This document shows positions 34,067 through 43,603 of a stretch of 64,000 nucleotides of DNA, piece by piece. The stretch's first letter is position 1. Every line of letters starts with the position of its first letter. The notes under the pieces are model-generated. The model ran no database searches and had not been told where the DNA came from. It saw only the letters and a list, made by a program, of their open reading frames with translations. A program made the translations under genes and the position numbers. Source of the stretch: Effusibacillus pohliae DSM 22757 (lineage in GTDB: Bacteria > Bacillota > Bacilli > Tumebacillales > Effusibacillaceae); contig NZ_AQXL01000129.1 of the NCBI RefSeq assembly GCF_000376225.1, forward strand, positions 1 through 64,000. The letters are read 5' to 3'.

Positions 34067-35122
34067 ATGCGTTACGTACCGATCGATCTTGTCGAACCAG
34101 GAAATATCCTGGCTCGCAGCATTTATACAAGTGACGGTTTGGCGTTGTTGAACACAGGTGTGCAACTGACGGTTGGCATGTTGTCCACCTTGCGGCGATT
34201 GGGTGTGACCGCCGTCTATATCCGGGACGAACGGTTTTCCGATGTGGTGGCGGAGGAACTGGTGTCGGAACAGACCAGACGGCAGGCGTTGGCCTCCTTT
34301 TCCACCGCGGTTCAGTGCGTACAGACCGGTAAAACGATGTCTGCAAAAGCGATCTCGGACGTCACAACGAACATCGTTGACGAGATTCTGCGCAATCAAA
34401 AAGTACTGGTGCATCTGAGTGATATCCGCACCAAAGACAACGCGATGTTTCTGCATGCGTTGAACGTCTGCACACTGTCGACCGTGATCGGGGCGCACCT
34501 TGGACTGCCGCGGGGGCAACTGCAGGAACTGGCGACCGGGGCGCTTTTGCATGACATCGGAAAGTGCGAGATTCCGGAACAGGAAAAGAAGCTTGAGGAC
34601 GCGGAGCTTCCACCAAGTCAAAAGGGCGATCAGCAGCACACCTGGCGCGGATACAAGCGTTTGCGGAAAATCAAGGAGTTCAGTATCACGATTCCGCATG
34701 TGGCGCTGCAGCATCACGAATCCGTGGATGGAACCGGGTATCCGCGCAAGCTGAAAGGGGAGGACATCCATCGCTACGCAAAAATCGTGGCAGTCGCGAA
34801 TTTTTTTGATAATCTTGTGTCCGGCAACGGACGGAACGGCAAGCCGCTGTTGCCGCATGAGGCGACCGAATTTTTGATGGGGTTTGCCGGAAAACGGTTC
34901 GATCTGGAAACGGTGATCGCATTTCTCAAGTGCATCGCGATTTACCCGAACGGTGTATCGGTGAAGCTGAGCACCGGCGAAGTCGGAGTGGTCGTCGGAC
35001 AACACGCCGGTCTGCCGGCGCGGCCAATCGTACGGGTGTTCGAAAAGAATTGGGACGAGCCTACCATACGGGAAATCGATCTGGCGAAAGAGACGACCGT
35101 ATTTATCACGCAGGTTCTGTGA
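34067..35122 (+). CDS. HD-GYP domain cyclic-di-GMP phosphodiesterase
   Basis: A 351-residue soluble protein. An N-terminal region (about 1-110) of the kind seen in HD-GYP proteins (LVEPGNILARSIYTSDG, LRRLGVTAVYI) precedes the HD-GYP domain, with HDIGK (about residue 162) and LQHHESVDGTGYP (about 214). The final 50 residues (PNGVSVKLSTGEVGVVVGQ) are a common C-terminal beta extension. It should hydrolyse cyclic di-GMP. GGAGGGGAGCTTGCAAC precedes the ATG. Expression is probably controlled by the leader terminator upstream. Confidence 0.9.
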   Translation: MRYVPIDLVEPGNILARSIYTSDGLALLNTGVQLTVGMLSTLRRLGVTAVYIRDERFSDVVAEELVSEQTRRQALASFSTAVQCVQTGKTMSAKAISDVTTNIVDEILRNQKVLVHLSDIRTKDNAMFLHALNVCTLSTVIGAHLGLPRGQLQELATGALLHDIGKCEIPEQEKKLEDAELPPSQKGDQQHTWRGYKRLRKIKEFSITIPHVALQHHESVDGTGYPRKLKGEDIHRYAKIVAVANFFDNLVSGNGRNGKPLLPHEATEFLMGFAGKRFDLETVIAFLKCIAIYPNGVSVKLSTGEVGVVVGQHAGLPARPIVRVFEKNWDEPTIREIDLAKETTVFITQVL

Positions 35123-35198
35123 CCGCCAAAAAGCGTGTCAAAAGCCCACTCTTCCGCATATAGAAGTCGAGAGAGGAACTTCAGGAGGGTGGAATGGT

Positions 35199-35807
35199 AT
35201 GCGGACCGTCAGTTTGCGCAACGGTGACTCTGTGACGATTCGTCGTTGGCAGGAACATGATATTCCGAAGTTGTACCAGTTGATGGAGGAAGTGGGCAGG
35301 GAAGGGCAGGCCATGTTGGGTGCCAGGCTGCCGTTCGGGATCGAGCAGCTGTATCAGCAGTTTTACTATACGGTGGCGAGCAACCACCTGACATTGGTGG
35401 CGGTCAAGCCAAATGGCGATATTTGCGGCTGGCTGCGTTGCGACCGGTCGATGGTGCCGTGGATGGGGCACAACGCGACGATCTGGATGGGGATCGCCGC
35501 CGCTGATCGGGGGCAGGGGCTGGGCGAACAGTTGCTGCAGGAGGCGTTTGCCTGGGCGGCCGAGCAAGGGATCGAGCGGCTGGAGCTGGGAGTGCGCGGC
35601 TCCAACAAACCGGCACTGGCGCTGTATAAAAAAATGGGGTTCCATGAAGAAGGGCGCAAGATGCGGGCGATCAAGACGGAAAAGGGATATGACGACGACA
35701 TCTGGATGGGAGTGTTTCTCAACAAGAAGGGGCAGCCGAAAAAATTGAAACAATCGGTTCCGACGAAAAAACGCAGTTCCAAAACGGGTTTGCTGCGTGG
35801 GAGATAA
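35199..35807 (+). CDS. GNAT-family N-acetyltransferase
   Basis: A 202-residue acetyltransferase. The acetyl-CoA binding motif reads GIAAADRGQGLGEQLLQEAF (Q/R-x-x-G-x-G/A form) and is followed by LELGVRGSNKPALALYKKMGF, diagnostic of GNAT enzymes. The last 25 residues are rich in Lys, Ser and Arg and form an unusual basic tail. The acceptor is unknown. AGGAGGGTGGAATGGT precedes the ATG. Confidence 0.88.
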   Translation: MRTVSLRNGDSVTIRRWQEHDIPKLYQLMEEVGREGQAMLGARLPFGIEQLYQQFYYTVASNHLTLVAVKPNGDICGWLRCDRSMVPWMGHNATIWMGIAAADRGQGLGEQLLQEAFAWAAEQGIERLELGVRGSNKPALALYKKMGFHEEGRKMRAIKTEKGYDDDIWMGVFLNKKGQPKKLKQSVPTKKRSSKTGLLRGR

Positions 35808-35814
35808 GACGGTC

Positions 35815-35876
35815 AAGCCGCCTGATGGTCGAGACGCCGGATTGCACGGTGTGCTCTCCATTCCGGCGGCTTTTGT
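35815..35876 (+). terminator. Terminator after the GNAT gene
   Basis: AAGCCGCC and GGCGGCTT pair across a 42-base loop that contains further short pairs, followed by TT and G. Confidence 0.55.
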
Positions 35877-35927
35877 CGTCCGTAGCGTTCGCGGGCGCCC
35901 GCACACTTTGGAAGAACAAAAACAGTA

Positions 35928-35944
35928 TTGATTAATTAAATCAA
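35928..35944. repeat. Short inverted repeat upstream of the 36005 gene
   Basis: TTGATT and AATCAA flank AATTA in an AT-rich stretch about 60 bases before the next start codon. Possible operator. Confidence 0.3.
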
Positions 35945-36004
35945 CATGATGTAACATGTAGTTAAGTAGATGGAAAATTCAGATGCATGTGGAGGCCTGA
36001 CAGG

Positions 36005-36502
36005 ATGAGCAGTCAACCGGGCAGCCAGGCTTATGAGATTGAGATCAAAACTGTGCGGATTACATTCGAAAAGAATCGCATCCGGGAACTGACTGCCAGG
36101 TGGGATCGGGATTTCGTCTGTCAAGTGCGGGCAGCGGACGATTGGATCGACCTGATTTTGCTGACGCCGGACAAGCCGCAACTGCTGTTGCGGGGCAGGC
36201 AGGGATGGAAGTCTGTCATCTTTTGTGCCGGCAAAGTGGTGGGCTGCCGGATGGACGAAGCGGGGCTGTTCGAACTGCTGGAGTGCATGTGCAGCATCCA
36301 GACGAATGCGAGCGACCTGCTGGGGCTGATCGTAAAAAAAGACGGCCGTCTTGCCAGGCCGCTGGTGATCCGAAACGGTGAGCTGTATGATGAGGGAAGA
36401 ATGATGGACATCCTGTGGAGCCATTTTGCCGCCACCCGCGTCAGGGAATCGAAGCGGATGCAGGAAATCTATTATTTTCTGCGGGACGTGCCGCGGCTTT
36501 AA
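36005..36502 (+). CDS. Uncharacterised protein of 165 residues
   Basis: I do not recognise a family. The protein alternates beta-like and helical segments (EIEIKTVRITFEKNRIREL, WIDLILLTPDKPQLLLRG, GWKSVIFCAGKVVGCRM) with two or three Cys, and has no membrane segment. A hydrophilic C-terminal helix (RVRESKRMQEIYYFLRD) closes it. GGAGG precedes ATG 36005 by 10 bases. Its stop overlaps that of the convergent HTH gene. Confidence 0.7.
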   Translation: MSSQPGSQAYEIEIKTVRITFEKNRIRELTARWDRDFVCQVRAADDWIDLILLTPDKPQLLLRGRQGWKSVIFCAGKVVGCRMDEAGLFELLECMCSIQTNASDLLGLIVKKDGRLARPLVIRNGELYDEGRMMDILWSHFAATRVRESKRMQEIYYFLRDVPRL

Positions 36503-36927
36503 TCGCGTTTTGCCTGCGGGTTGCGGGCGCGGTACGAGATCTTTTTTTCCTGCAGATACCTGAGCAAAATCGGCTCCGGAACGCGATACGTATCCCCGAA
36601 TTTTAACGCGGGAATTTCCCCTTTCGCTGCTTTCCGCAGAACGGTCGAATAGACCATCGGGCCGAGCTGTTCCGACAAAATGGCCTGCGCTTCATACAAA
36701 GTGAGAAACGGTGTGTCCAGATCGATTTCGAGCGGTTCCGCGGTTGTTTTGTGCAACGCCGCCACCTCGGACAAGACGTATCGGTTGAATTTTTTTACCT
36801 CCGGATGGTTCGCCGCATCCCGATGCAACATCCCCAACAGCGAGGAATAATCCACCCGAAACAGCTTGGAAAGCTGCTCGATCGTGCAGTAAATCGGGCT
36901 CAACTCGATCCCTCCAACGCGCTTCAT
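36499..36927 (-). CDS. Excisionase-like helix-turn-helix protein (second of a pair)
   Basis: A 142-residue protein with two winged-helix/excisionase-like segments. The N-terminal one is CTIEQLSKLFRVDYSSLLGML. The C-terminal one is TLYEAQAILSEQLG, then VLRKAAKGEIPALKFGDTYRVPEPILLRYL, the pattern of MerR/Xis-type DNA binders. It overlaps the preceding HTH gene by ATGA. Both may act together as a two-subunit DNA-binding factor. Target and role unknown. Confidence 0.65.
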   Translation of the reverse strand: MKRVGGIELSPIYCTIEQLSKLFRVDYSSLLGMLHRDAANHPEVKKFNRYVLSEVAALHKTTAEPLEIDLDTPFLTLYEAQAILSEQLGPMVYSTVLRKAAKGEIPALKFGDTYRVPEPILLRYLQEKKISYRARNPQAKRD

Positions 36928-37310
36928 GTCAATTCTTTCTGCAGAATCTCAAGCGGGATGTAATAAGTACCGCCCAGATTGTAGGCTTTGATTTGCCGGT
37001 TTTGAATCCATCGTTTTAGCGTGCGTTGTTCAATCGATATGCCGTATTGTTCAAGCATGGCAAGCGCTCCCTGGACTTTTGTGAACTGGCGTCTGATCGG
37101 CCGCTTGCGTGCAAGGTACAGGGACCATTCGGGGATTTCAAACTCCCAGCAGCGGTTGTTTGCCAGATAGGTTTCAAAATCGGCCGTCGAGATGGCGATT
37201 TTCCCTTCCTTTTTCGTGGAAGGAATTTCATTCGCCCGGATTTTCTGCCGGAGGGCCGCCTCGGTGATTCCCAGTACGGTTGCGAGTTCCACAACCGTGT
37301 AATATTCCAT
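36924..37310 (-). CDS. Excisionase-like helix-turn-helix protein (first of a pair)
   Basis: A 128-residue protein, also with two HTH segments: YTVVELATVLGITEAALRQKIRANEIP with a following beta wing, and SIEQRTLKRWIQNRQIKAYNLGGTYYIPLEIL. It resembles the next gene in layout, which suggests duplication. The second ATG (37310) follows AAGGGGGCAGACTGTG and is preferred. A large symmetric inverted repeat lies upstream and could be its binding site. Confidence 0.65.
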   Translation of the reverse strand: MEYYTVVELATVLGITEAALRQKIRANEIPSTKKEGKIAISTADFETYLANNRCWEFEIPEWSLYLARKRPIRRQFTKVQGALAMLEQYGISIEQRTLKRWIQNRQIKAYNLGGTYYIPLEILQKELT

Positions 37311-37415
37311 CACAGTCTGCCCCCTTGCTTAAACTATACGAATATAGAGCCATATTATTGTCCTATCTTGAGTATAAAAAAAGCGGATGGAAAGCACCAG
37401 AAAACACAACAAAAT

Positions 37416-37438
37416 AATATTGCATTTACGGCAATATT
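37416..37438. repeat. Inverted repeat upstream of the HTH pair
   Basis: AATATTGC and GCAATATT flank ATTTACG. An 8-bp perfect operator-like dyad about 110 bases upstream of the HTH start. Confidence 0.5.
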
Positions 37439-37474
37439 TATGTATAGTATTTGTACACGTCAGTTCACCCCGCC

Positions 37475-37529
37475 CGCGATCGACTGAACATTTGTCGTAC
37501 GTAGTACGATCCCGCCTCATTCGATCGCG
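37475..37529. repeat. Nested symmetric inverted repeat
   Basis: Outer arms CGCGATCGA (37475-37483) and TCGATCGCG (37521-37529) enclose inner arms TCGTAC (37495-37500) and GTACGA (37504-37509). Both gaps are exactly 11 bases, so all arms share one centre at 37502. Three more outer pairs (TGA/TCA at 37485-37487) form after one mismatch. It lies between the HTH pair and rlmD. Confidence 0.75.
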
Positions 37530-37771
37530 TGATTCCTCCCCGTTTTTCTTAGTCTCCTCACCACCGTCCTCCCCCCCGGCAGTGTGCTTCCGGATTCGCC
37601 TCCGCGCTGCCGGGGTCTCCCCTCGCAACGGGTGTTCCGGTTCATTGCAAACAAACAGTTGAACATTGGCGATTTCTTGGTGATACTAGGCTTACGTATG
37701 TCAGCTTGGGTCCGAACCAGTTGCGGATATGGCACGTAATGATGGGGACTTCGGAAAGGAAGGACGGCACC
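37530..37771. other. Upstream region of rlmD
   Basis: C-rich sequence with a 9-bp hairpin (CCCCGGCAG at 37574 and CTGCCGGGG at 37607, 24-base loop). No gene is supported; a frame from 37706 is only an upstream extension of rlmD. Confidence 0.4.
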
Positions 37772-39187
37772 ATGATGACTCTACAAACGAAAAAACGCTC
37801 AGGCAGACGCAGACAGATCCCAGGCTCGATTCGCCTGCGGCCCAGTGAAGTGGTGGCGATGGACGTGAACCGATTGGGGATCAACGGCGAGGGAATCGGC
37901 TATGTCGAGCGGCAGGTGGTGTTTGTTGACGGTGCCTTGCCGGGTGAAAAGGTGGTCGCCCGAATCACGGAGGTGGCAGCCAATTTTGCCCGGGCGAAGC
38001 TGCTGCGGATCGTGCGGCAGTCGAAGCAGCGGGTGAAGCCTCCGTGTCCCGTGTATGAACGGTGCGGCGGCTGCACGTTGCAACATCTTGATTATCAAGC
38101 CCAGTTGGAATGGAAGCGGGAGCTGGTGAGGGAGTCGTTCGCCCGCTATACAGGTTTGCAGGATTTGCCCATTCAACCGACGATCGGCATGGACCACCCT
38201 TGGGCGTACCGGAACAAAGCTCAGCTGCCGGTGACGATCGTTGGCGGCAGGGTGATGGCCGGCCTGTACGCACCCGGCACGCACAAGCTGGTGGACACCT
38301 CCGATTGCCCCATCCAGCATCCGACCACCAACGAGATTGTACGGGTGGTGCGCGATACGCTGGAGGAACTGAGCATACCGATTTACAACGAAAAAAAGCA
38401 TTCCGGCGTCGTGCGGACGATCGTGCCGCGGATCGGGTTTGAAACGGGAGAAGTCCAACTCACGCTCGTCACCCGCACGGAGGAACTGCCGAAAAAACGG
38501 GAGCTGATCGAGCGCTTGCGGCAGCGCCTGCCGGATTTGACGAGTATCATGCAGAATGTCAACCCGGCGAAAACGCCGTTGATCTTTGGTGAGAAAACGA
38601 TTCTGCTGTGGGGCAAACAGAAGATTGAGGAACGGTTGGGCAACGTACGGTTTGCGCTTTCGCCAAGGGCGTTTTTTCAACTGAATCCGGAACAAACCAC
38701 AAAGTTGTACAATCTGGTGGCGGAAGCGGCTGAACTGACCGGCAAGGAAGTTGTTGTGGACGCGTATTGCGGCGTGGGAACAATCGGCCTCTGGCTGGCG
38801 CCGCAGGCGAAAGAGGTGCTGGGGATCGATGCGATTCCGGAAGCGATCGCGGACGCCAGGGAAAATGCCGGACGGTCGGGAATCGGCAACGCCCGGTTCG
38901 TCGTTGGACAGGCGGAACAGGTGCTGGCTGATCTTGTAAAAAAAGGATACCGGCCGGATGTGGTAGTCGTCGATCCTCCCCGCACCGGCTGCGACGAGTC
39001 TCTGTTGCGGGCGCTGCTGCAAGCGTTGCCGAAGCGGATCGTGTACGTATCCTGCAACCCTGCGACTTTGGCGAAAGACTGCAGCATCCTGCTTGACAAA
39101 TACGAAATTCGCAATGTACAGCCGGTCGATATGTTTCCGCAAACGGCTCATGTCGAAAGTGTTACGAAACTGGAACTGCGTCCCTGA
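37772..39187 (+). CDS. rlmD: 23S rRNA (uracil(1939)-C(5))-methyltransferase, RlmD family
   Basis: A 471-residue RNA m5U methyltransferase. It has a TRAM RNA-binding domain (about residues 25-85), an iron-sulfur motif CPVYERCGGCTLQH, the SAM-binding VVDAYCGVGTIGLWLA, and the catalytic VDPPRTGCDESLL and YVSCNPATLAKD. The exact position modified could also be U747 (RlmCD family); Bacillota enzymes often do both. AGGAAGGACGGCACC precedes ATG 37772. Standing alone. Confidence 0.9.
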   Translation: MMTLQTKKRSGRRRQIPGSIRLRPSEVVAMDVNRLGINGEGIGYVERQVVFVDGALPGEKVVARITEVAANFARAKLLRIVRQSKQRVKPPCPVYERCGGCTLQHLDYQAQLEWKRELVRESFARYTGLQDLPIQPTIGMDHPWAYRNKAQLPVTIVGGRVMAGLYAPGTHKLVDTSDCPIQHPTTNEIVRVVRDTLEELSIPIYNEKKHSGVVRTIVPRIGFETGEVQLTLVTRTEELPKKRELIERLRQRLPDLTSIMQNVNPAKTPLIFGEKTILLWGKQKIEERLGNVRFALSPRAFFQLNPEQTTKLYNLVAEAAELTGKEVVVDAYCGVGTIGLWLAPQAKEVLGIDAIPEAIADARENAGRSGIGNARFVVGQAEQVLADLVKKGYRPDVVVVDPPRTGCDESLLRALLQALPKRIVYVSCNPATLAKDCSILLDKYEIRNVQPVDMFPQTAHVESVTKLELRP

Positions 39188-39378
39188 CCGATAAAATTTT
39201 TCCCGTTAGACAAAATTCGAAAGGAAAATCTTTCATACTGGCGAAGTAAGAATATCGTAGTCACTCGCATCTGGCCGCTTGGATAATCAGGCGGATTTGT
39301 GCAACCGGCCGGTTCATGGAACGCAATCTGCGGAATGGTTTTTTGCTGGCCGGTCGCCGTTTACAGCGAGGTGGATTC
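39188..39378. other. Upstream region of the EAL gene
   Basis: A 190-base intergenic region. GGCCGCTTGGATAATCAGGCGG could form a weak hairpin; no further feature is supported. Confidence 0.3.
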
Positions 39379-40143
39379 ATGCATCAGGGATCTGTTCCGG
39401 CAAATTTGAAACCGATGTTTTTGTTTCATATGCTCTACAATGAGTCGCTCGAGTTGGCAGCTCAACCGATCGTGAACCTCCGCACGGGAAGGGTGGAAGC
39501 GGTGGAAATTCTGAGCCGCGCACCCGGCGGAGTGTTGCGGCCGGACGAAATGTTCAGTCTTGCCCGCCAATATGGAGTTTTGGAACAACTGACGCTGTTG
39601 TCTTGCAGGAAGCTGACCCAGAAGATTCAGACGATCAAACCGTTTCTCGAAAAAGGACTATTTTTCAATATTGAAGCGGACGTTTCGAAACAGACGCTCG
39701 AGCAAACGGTAAGAATTTTCAAGTTTTCGTGCGAGGATACCGTCGTTCTGGAAGTCACCGAGCACATGCCGTCCGGTTTTGCCTGGCGGCATTTTACCGA
39801 CCAACTGGGCGTTGCAATCGCAATGGACGATCTCGGCCGGGGCAATTCCAACATGGTGGAACTGATGCGGATGCGGCCGCATTTTGTGAAAATCTGCATG
39901 GAACTCGTGCGCGATCTCCACAAATCCGGAGCGAAAAGCTTGATGATTGAGAATTTCAAGCAAATCGGGGATTTGTTCAACATGCAACTGATTGCGGAAG
40001 GGATTGAGCTGTTGGAGGATCTGCAGAAGCTGCGTGAGATCGGGATCGAATACGGGCAGGGCTATTATTTTTCCCGCCCTTGCCCGATCGATCAAGTGCC
40101 GGTGGATGAATGGAAAATCGGCTACCAAGCAATCATTAAATAA
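39379..40143 (+). CDS. EAL-domain protein (cyclic-di-GMP phosphodiesterase)
   Basis: A 254-residue stand-alone EAL domain. The EAL motif itself reads EIL (VEAVEILSR), keeping the metal-binding Glu. Other catalytic residues are present: Asn in NIEAD, Glu in LEVTEH, DDLGRGNS for DDFG, Lys in HFVKICME, Glu in IAEGIE, and QGYYFSRP. It may therefore be active with altered efficiency, or act as a receptor. GAGGTG precedes ATG 39379; an earlier ATG at 39316 lacks a ribosome site. Confidence 0.85.
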   Translation: MHQGSVPANLKPMFLFHMLYNESLELAAQPIVNLRTGRVEAVEILSRAPGGVLRPDEMFSLARQYGVLEQLTLLSCRKLTQKIQTIKPFLEKGLFFNIEADVSKQTLEQTVRIFKFSCEDTVVLEVTEHMPSGFAWRHFTDQLGVAIAMDDLGRGNSNMVELMRMRPHFVKICMELVRDLHKSGAKSLMIENFKQIGDLFNMQLIAEGIELLEDLQKLREIGIEYGQGYYFSRPCPIDQVPVDEWKIGYQAIIK

Positions 40144-40172
40144 TTATAAACAATACTTAAACATGTTAATTG

Positions 40173-40198
40173 CCCGCTTGCTGGCGGGTGTGCTATAC
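40173..40198 (+). promoter_or_regulatory. Promoter of the fumarase gene with a small dyad
   Basis: TATACT (40193-40198) is an apparent -10 box; TTGCCC about 18 bases upstream is a weak -35. CCCGC/GCGGG (40173-40188) forms a dyad between them. Confidence 0.45.
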
Positions 40199-40259
40199 TT
40201 GTAATGATATTGGGAGAGAAACAATGCGACACGGCACTGAGAGGGAAGTGGGGACAACG

Positions 40260-41789
<1,530 letters not shown>

Positions 41790-41814
41790 GCCAAGTGGGT
41801 GAAGGAGACCGGGA

Positions 41815-43095
41815 ATGCGCAAAGTCGGAACTCTCACAAGCGCTCTCACATTACTGGCTCTGGGAATTTTGCTGCTGCTTGACCAGGCGTTCGGCAAGCC
41901 GGTGTTTTCGCGGATCCTGCCGTTTTGGCCAGTCGTGATTCTGGGACTGGGAGCGGAACTCTTGTGGAGTCTGTACTGTGTGAAAAAACAACAGCTGGAT
42001 GAAGACATTCGCGTCGACGCCCGTAGCATCGCGTTGCTTTGTCTGGTGGGGATCTTCTCAATCGCGCTTTACTCGCAGCAGACGATGCTGGGAATGCAAG
42101 GCATGGTGCAAACGAGCCTGCTCAACGTGCGCGATGCGTTGACAGACAAAACGGTGGAGTTGCCCGATGCGAGGTTCGCGGCAAAAGATATGCAGCGGCT
42201 TGAGGTCTATAGCCGCACGGGCGCCGTCAAGGTAAGCCAATCGAACAGCGAATCGATCTTGATCAAGACGAAAGTGCATGTCCGAAACGCAAACGCCCAG
42301 CAGGCGAACGACGAGGCAAAAAAAGGCACTCCCCGCGTCACGCAAGGGGCGACGTTTCGGGTGGATGTGGATCCGTCGCTCGAAATGTCGTCGAAGATAA
42401 CGGGAGTTGATCTGGAAATTTTTGTGCCGGCAAAAATTGCCCTGCAGGTGCTGTCCCATAACGGAAATGTATCGGTCAAGGATCACGTCGGTGACGTGGT
42501 GGTCAGCACCGGATCGGGCGATGTGAATGTCAGCCAGATTAAAGGAAAGGCGACAATTGCCGATGATAACGGTCAAGTGACCGTCAACGGCGTCGAGGGA
42601 GACTTGGAAATCAAGACGAAAGCAGGCAGCCTGGAAGTGGATCAGGTGACAGGCAAGGCCGTTCTGGAAAATACATTCGGGCAGATTCGGGCGAGCCATA
42701 TCGGGGGATCGCTCAGCATCGTCTGTAAAAACGGGCGGGTGCAGATCGACTCGGTACAGGGTGATGTCGACGCCCGCGTCGAGAACGGTCCGATTCAAGC
42801 GTCCCATCTGAAAAAAGCGGTTACACTCAACTCCGGCACCGGGGGCATCACGGTCGAAAGCGAAGTGGGCGGCGCCTGGATGCTGAGTTCCGCTCGCGGC
42901 ATGGTATCGATCCGCGTACCCGAACAGTCGAATCTCGAGTTTGTCGGCGAGTCGAGCCGCGGCCTGGTGAAAGGCCCCACCAAGTCGGATTCTTCGCCCA
43001 ACGGATCGAAAGTTACGGAAAAAATGGGGAAAGGTACCTTCCCTGTATTTGTTCGAACGGAAGACGGGGCCATTACACTGAACGCCAACCTGTAA
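41815..43095 (+). CDS. DUF4097-type beta-repeat membrane protein with LiaF-like N-terminus
   Basis: A 426-residue protein. Two or three N-terminal transmembrane helices (TLTSALTLLALGILLLLDQAF, FWPVVILGLGAELLWSLY) resemble the LiaI/LiaF and DUF5668 type. From about residue 130 the chain is a parallel beta-helix-like DUF4097 repeat: GNVSVKDHVGDVVVSTGSGDVNVSQIKG and similar units. LiaF-type proteins help sense envelope stress. No two-component partner is nearby, so its role is unknown. AAGGAGACCGGGA precedes the ATG, 26 bases after fumarase; the two may share a transcript. Confidence 0.8.
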   Translation: MRKVGTLTSALTLLALGILLLLDQAFGKPVFSRILPFWPVVILGLGAELLWSLYCVKKQQLDEDIRVDARSIALLCLVGIFSIALYSQQTMLGMQGMVQTSLLNVRDALTDKTVELPDARFAAKDMQRLEVYSRTGAVKVSQSNSESILIKTKVHVRNANAQQANDEAKKGTPRVTQGATFRVDVDPSLEMSSKITGVDLEIFVPAKIALQVLSHNGNVSVKDHVGDVVVSTGSGDVNVSQIKGKATIADDNGQVTVNGVEGDLEIKTKAGSLEVDQVTGKAVLENTFGQIRASHIGGSLSIVCKNGRVQIDSVQGDVDARVENGPIQASHLKKAVTLNSGTGGITVESEVGGAWMLSSARGMVSIRVPEQSNLEFVGESSRGLVKGPTKSDSSPNGSKVTEKMGKGTFPVFVRTEDGAITLNANL

Positions 43096-43170
43096 GCAAT
43101 CAGGTAAGAACAGATTGGCCGTATTGCTAAATACTGCTAATGAAACGAGATTTGCGCGTAACAGATTGAC

Positions 43171-43206
43171 AAGAAGCACGGGAACTGCTCCCCGTGCTTC
43201 TTTTTG
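43171..43206. terminator. Bidirectional terminator
   Basis: AAGAAGCACGGG (43171-43182) and CCCGTGCTTCTT (43191-43202) pair around GAACTGCT, followed by TTT. It separates the convergent DUF4097 and 43217 genes. Confidence 0.85.
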
Positions 43207-43216
43207 TGTCCGGCGG

Positions 43217-43438
43217 TTACTGGATGGCATCCATAACCTCTTCTGCCATGTCGGAGAGTGCCTTGTCATTGACACCGCGGAGGTTGCCCATCGGGGTGGT
43301 CCGGCGCACCACCTCCCAGGTGGCAATGCCAACCGCAGCGCCAATCAGCATGGCTGTTGCTGTGTTCATCCCGCGGTTCCGACGTCCCGGCATCATCCGA
43401 TTGGCCATCGGAATCATGTTCGAGACCATTTCCCACAT
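43217..43438 (-). CDS. Small membrane protein, function unknown
   Basis: A 73-residue protein with a basic N-terminus (RMMPGRRNRG), one hydrophobic helix (TATAMLIGAAVGIATW) and an acidic C-terminal helix (VNDKALSDMAEEVMDAI). GAGGAGGTGCTGTGT precedes ATG 43438, which fixes the start. It looks like the small YtxH/DUF3918-like membrane proteins of Bacillota, but I cannot assign a family. Confidence 0.7.
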   Translation of the reverse strand: MWEMVSNMIPMANRMMPGRRNRGMNTATAMLIGAAVGIATWEVVRRTTPMGNLRGVNDKALSDMAEEVMDAIQ

Positions 43439-43603
43439 ACACAGCACCTCCTCATCAGTAGTGTGCTCGAATCAAGGAGATGCATGTCAGGAAATTAGCG
43501 GTTGAGTTTGCTCGCTGGAACATATTAGCACGGTAGTATAAAATAAAACTGTTCATGGAAGCAACGCACGATCAATCCAAAACCAAAGAGGGGAGCGAAC
43601 GCG

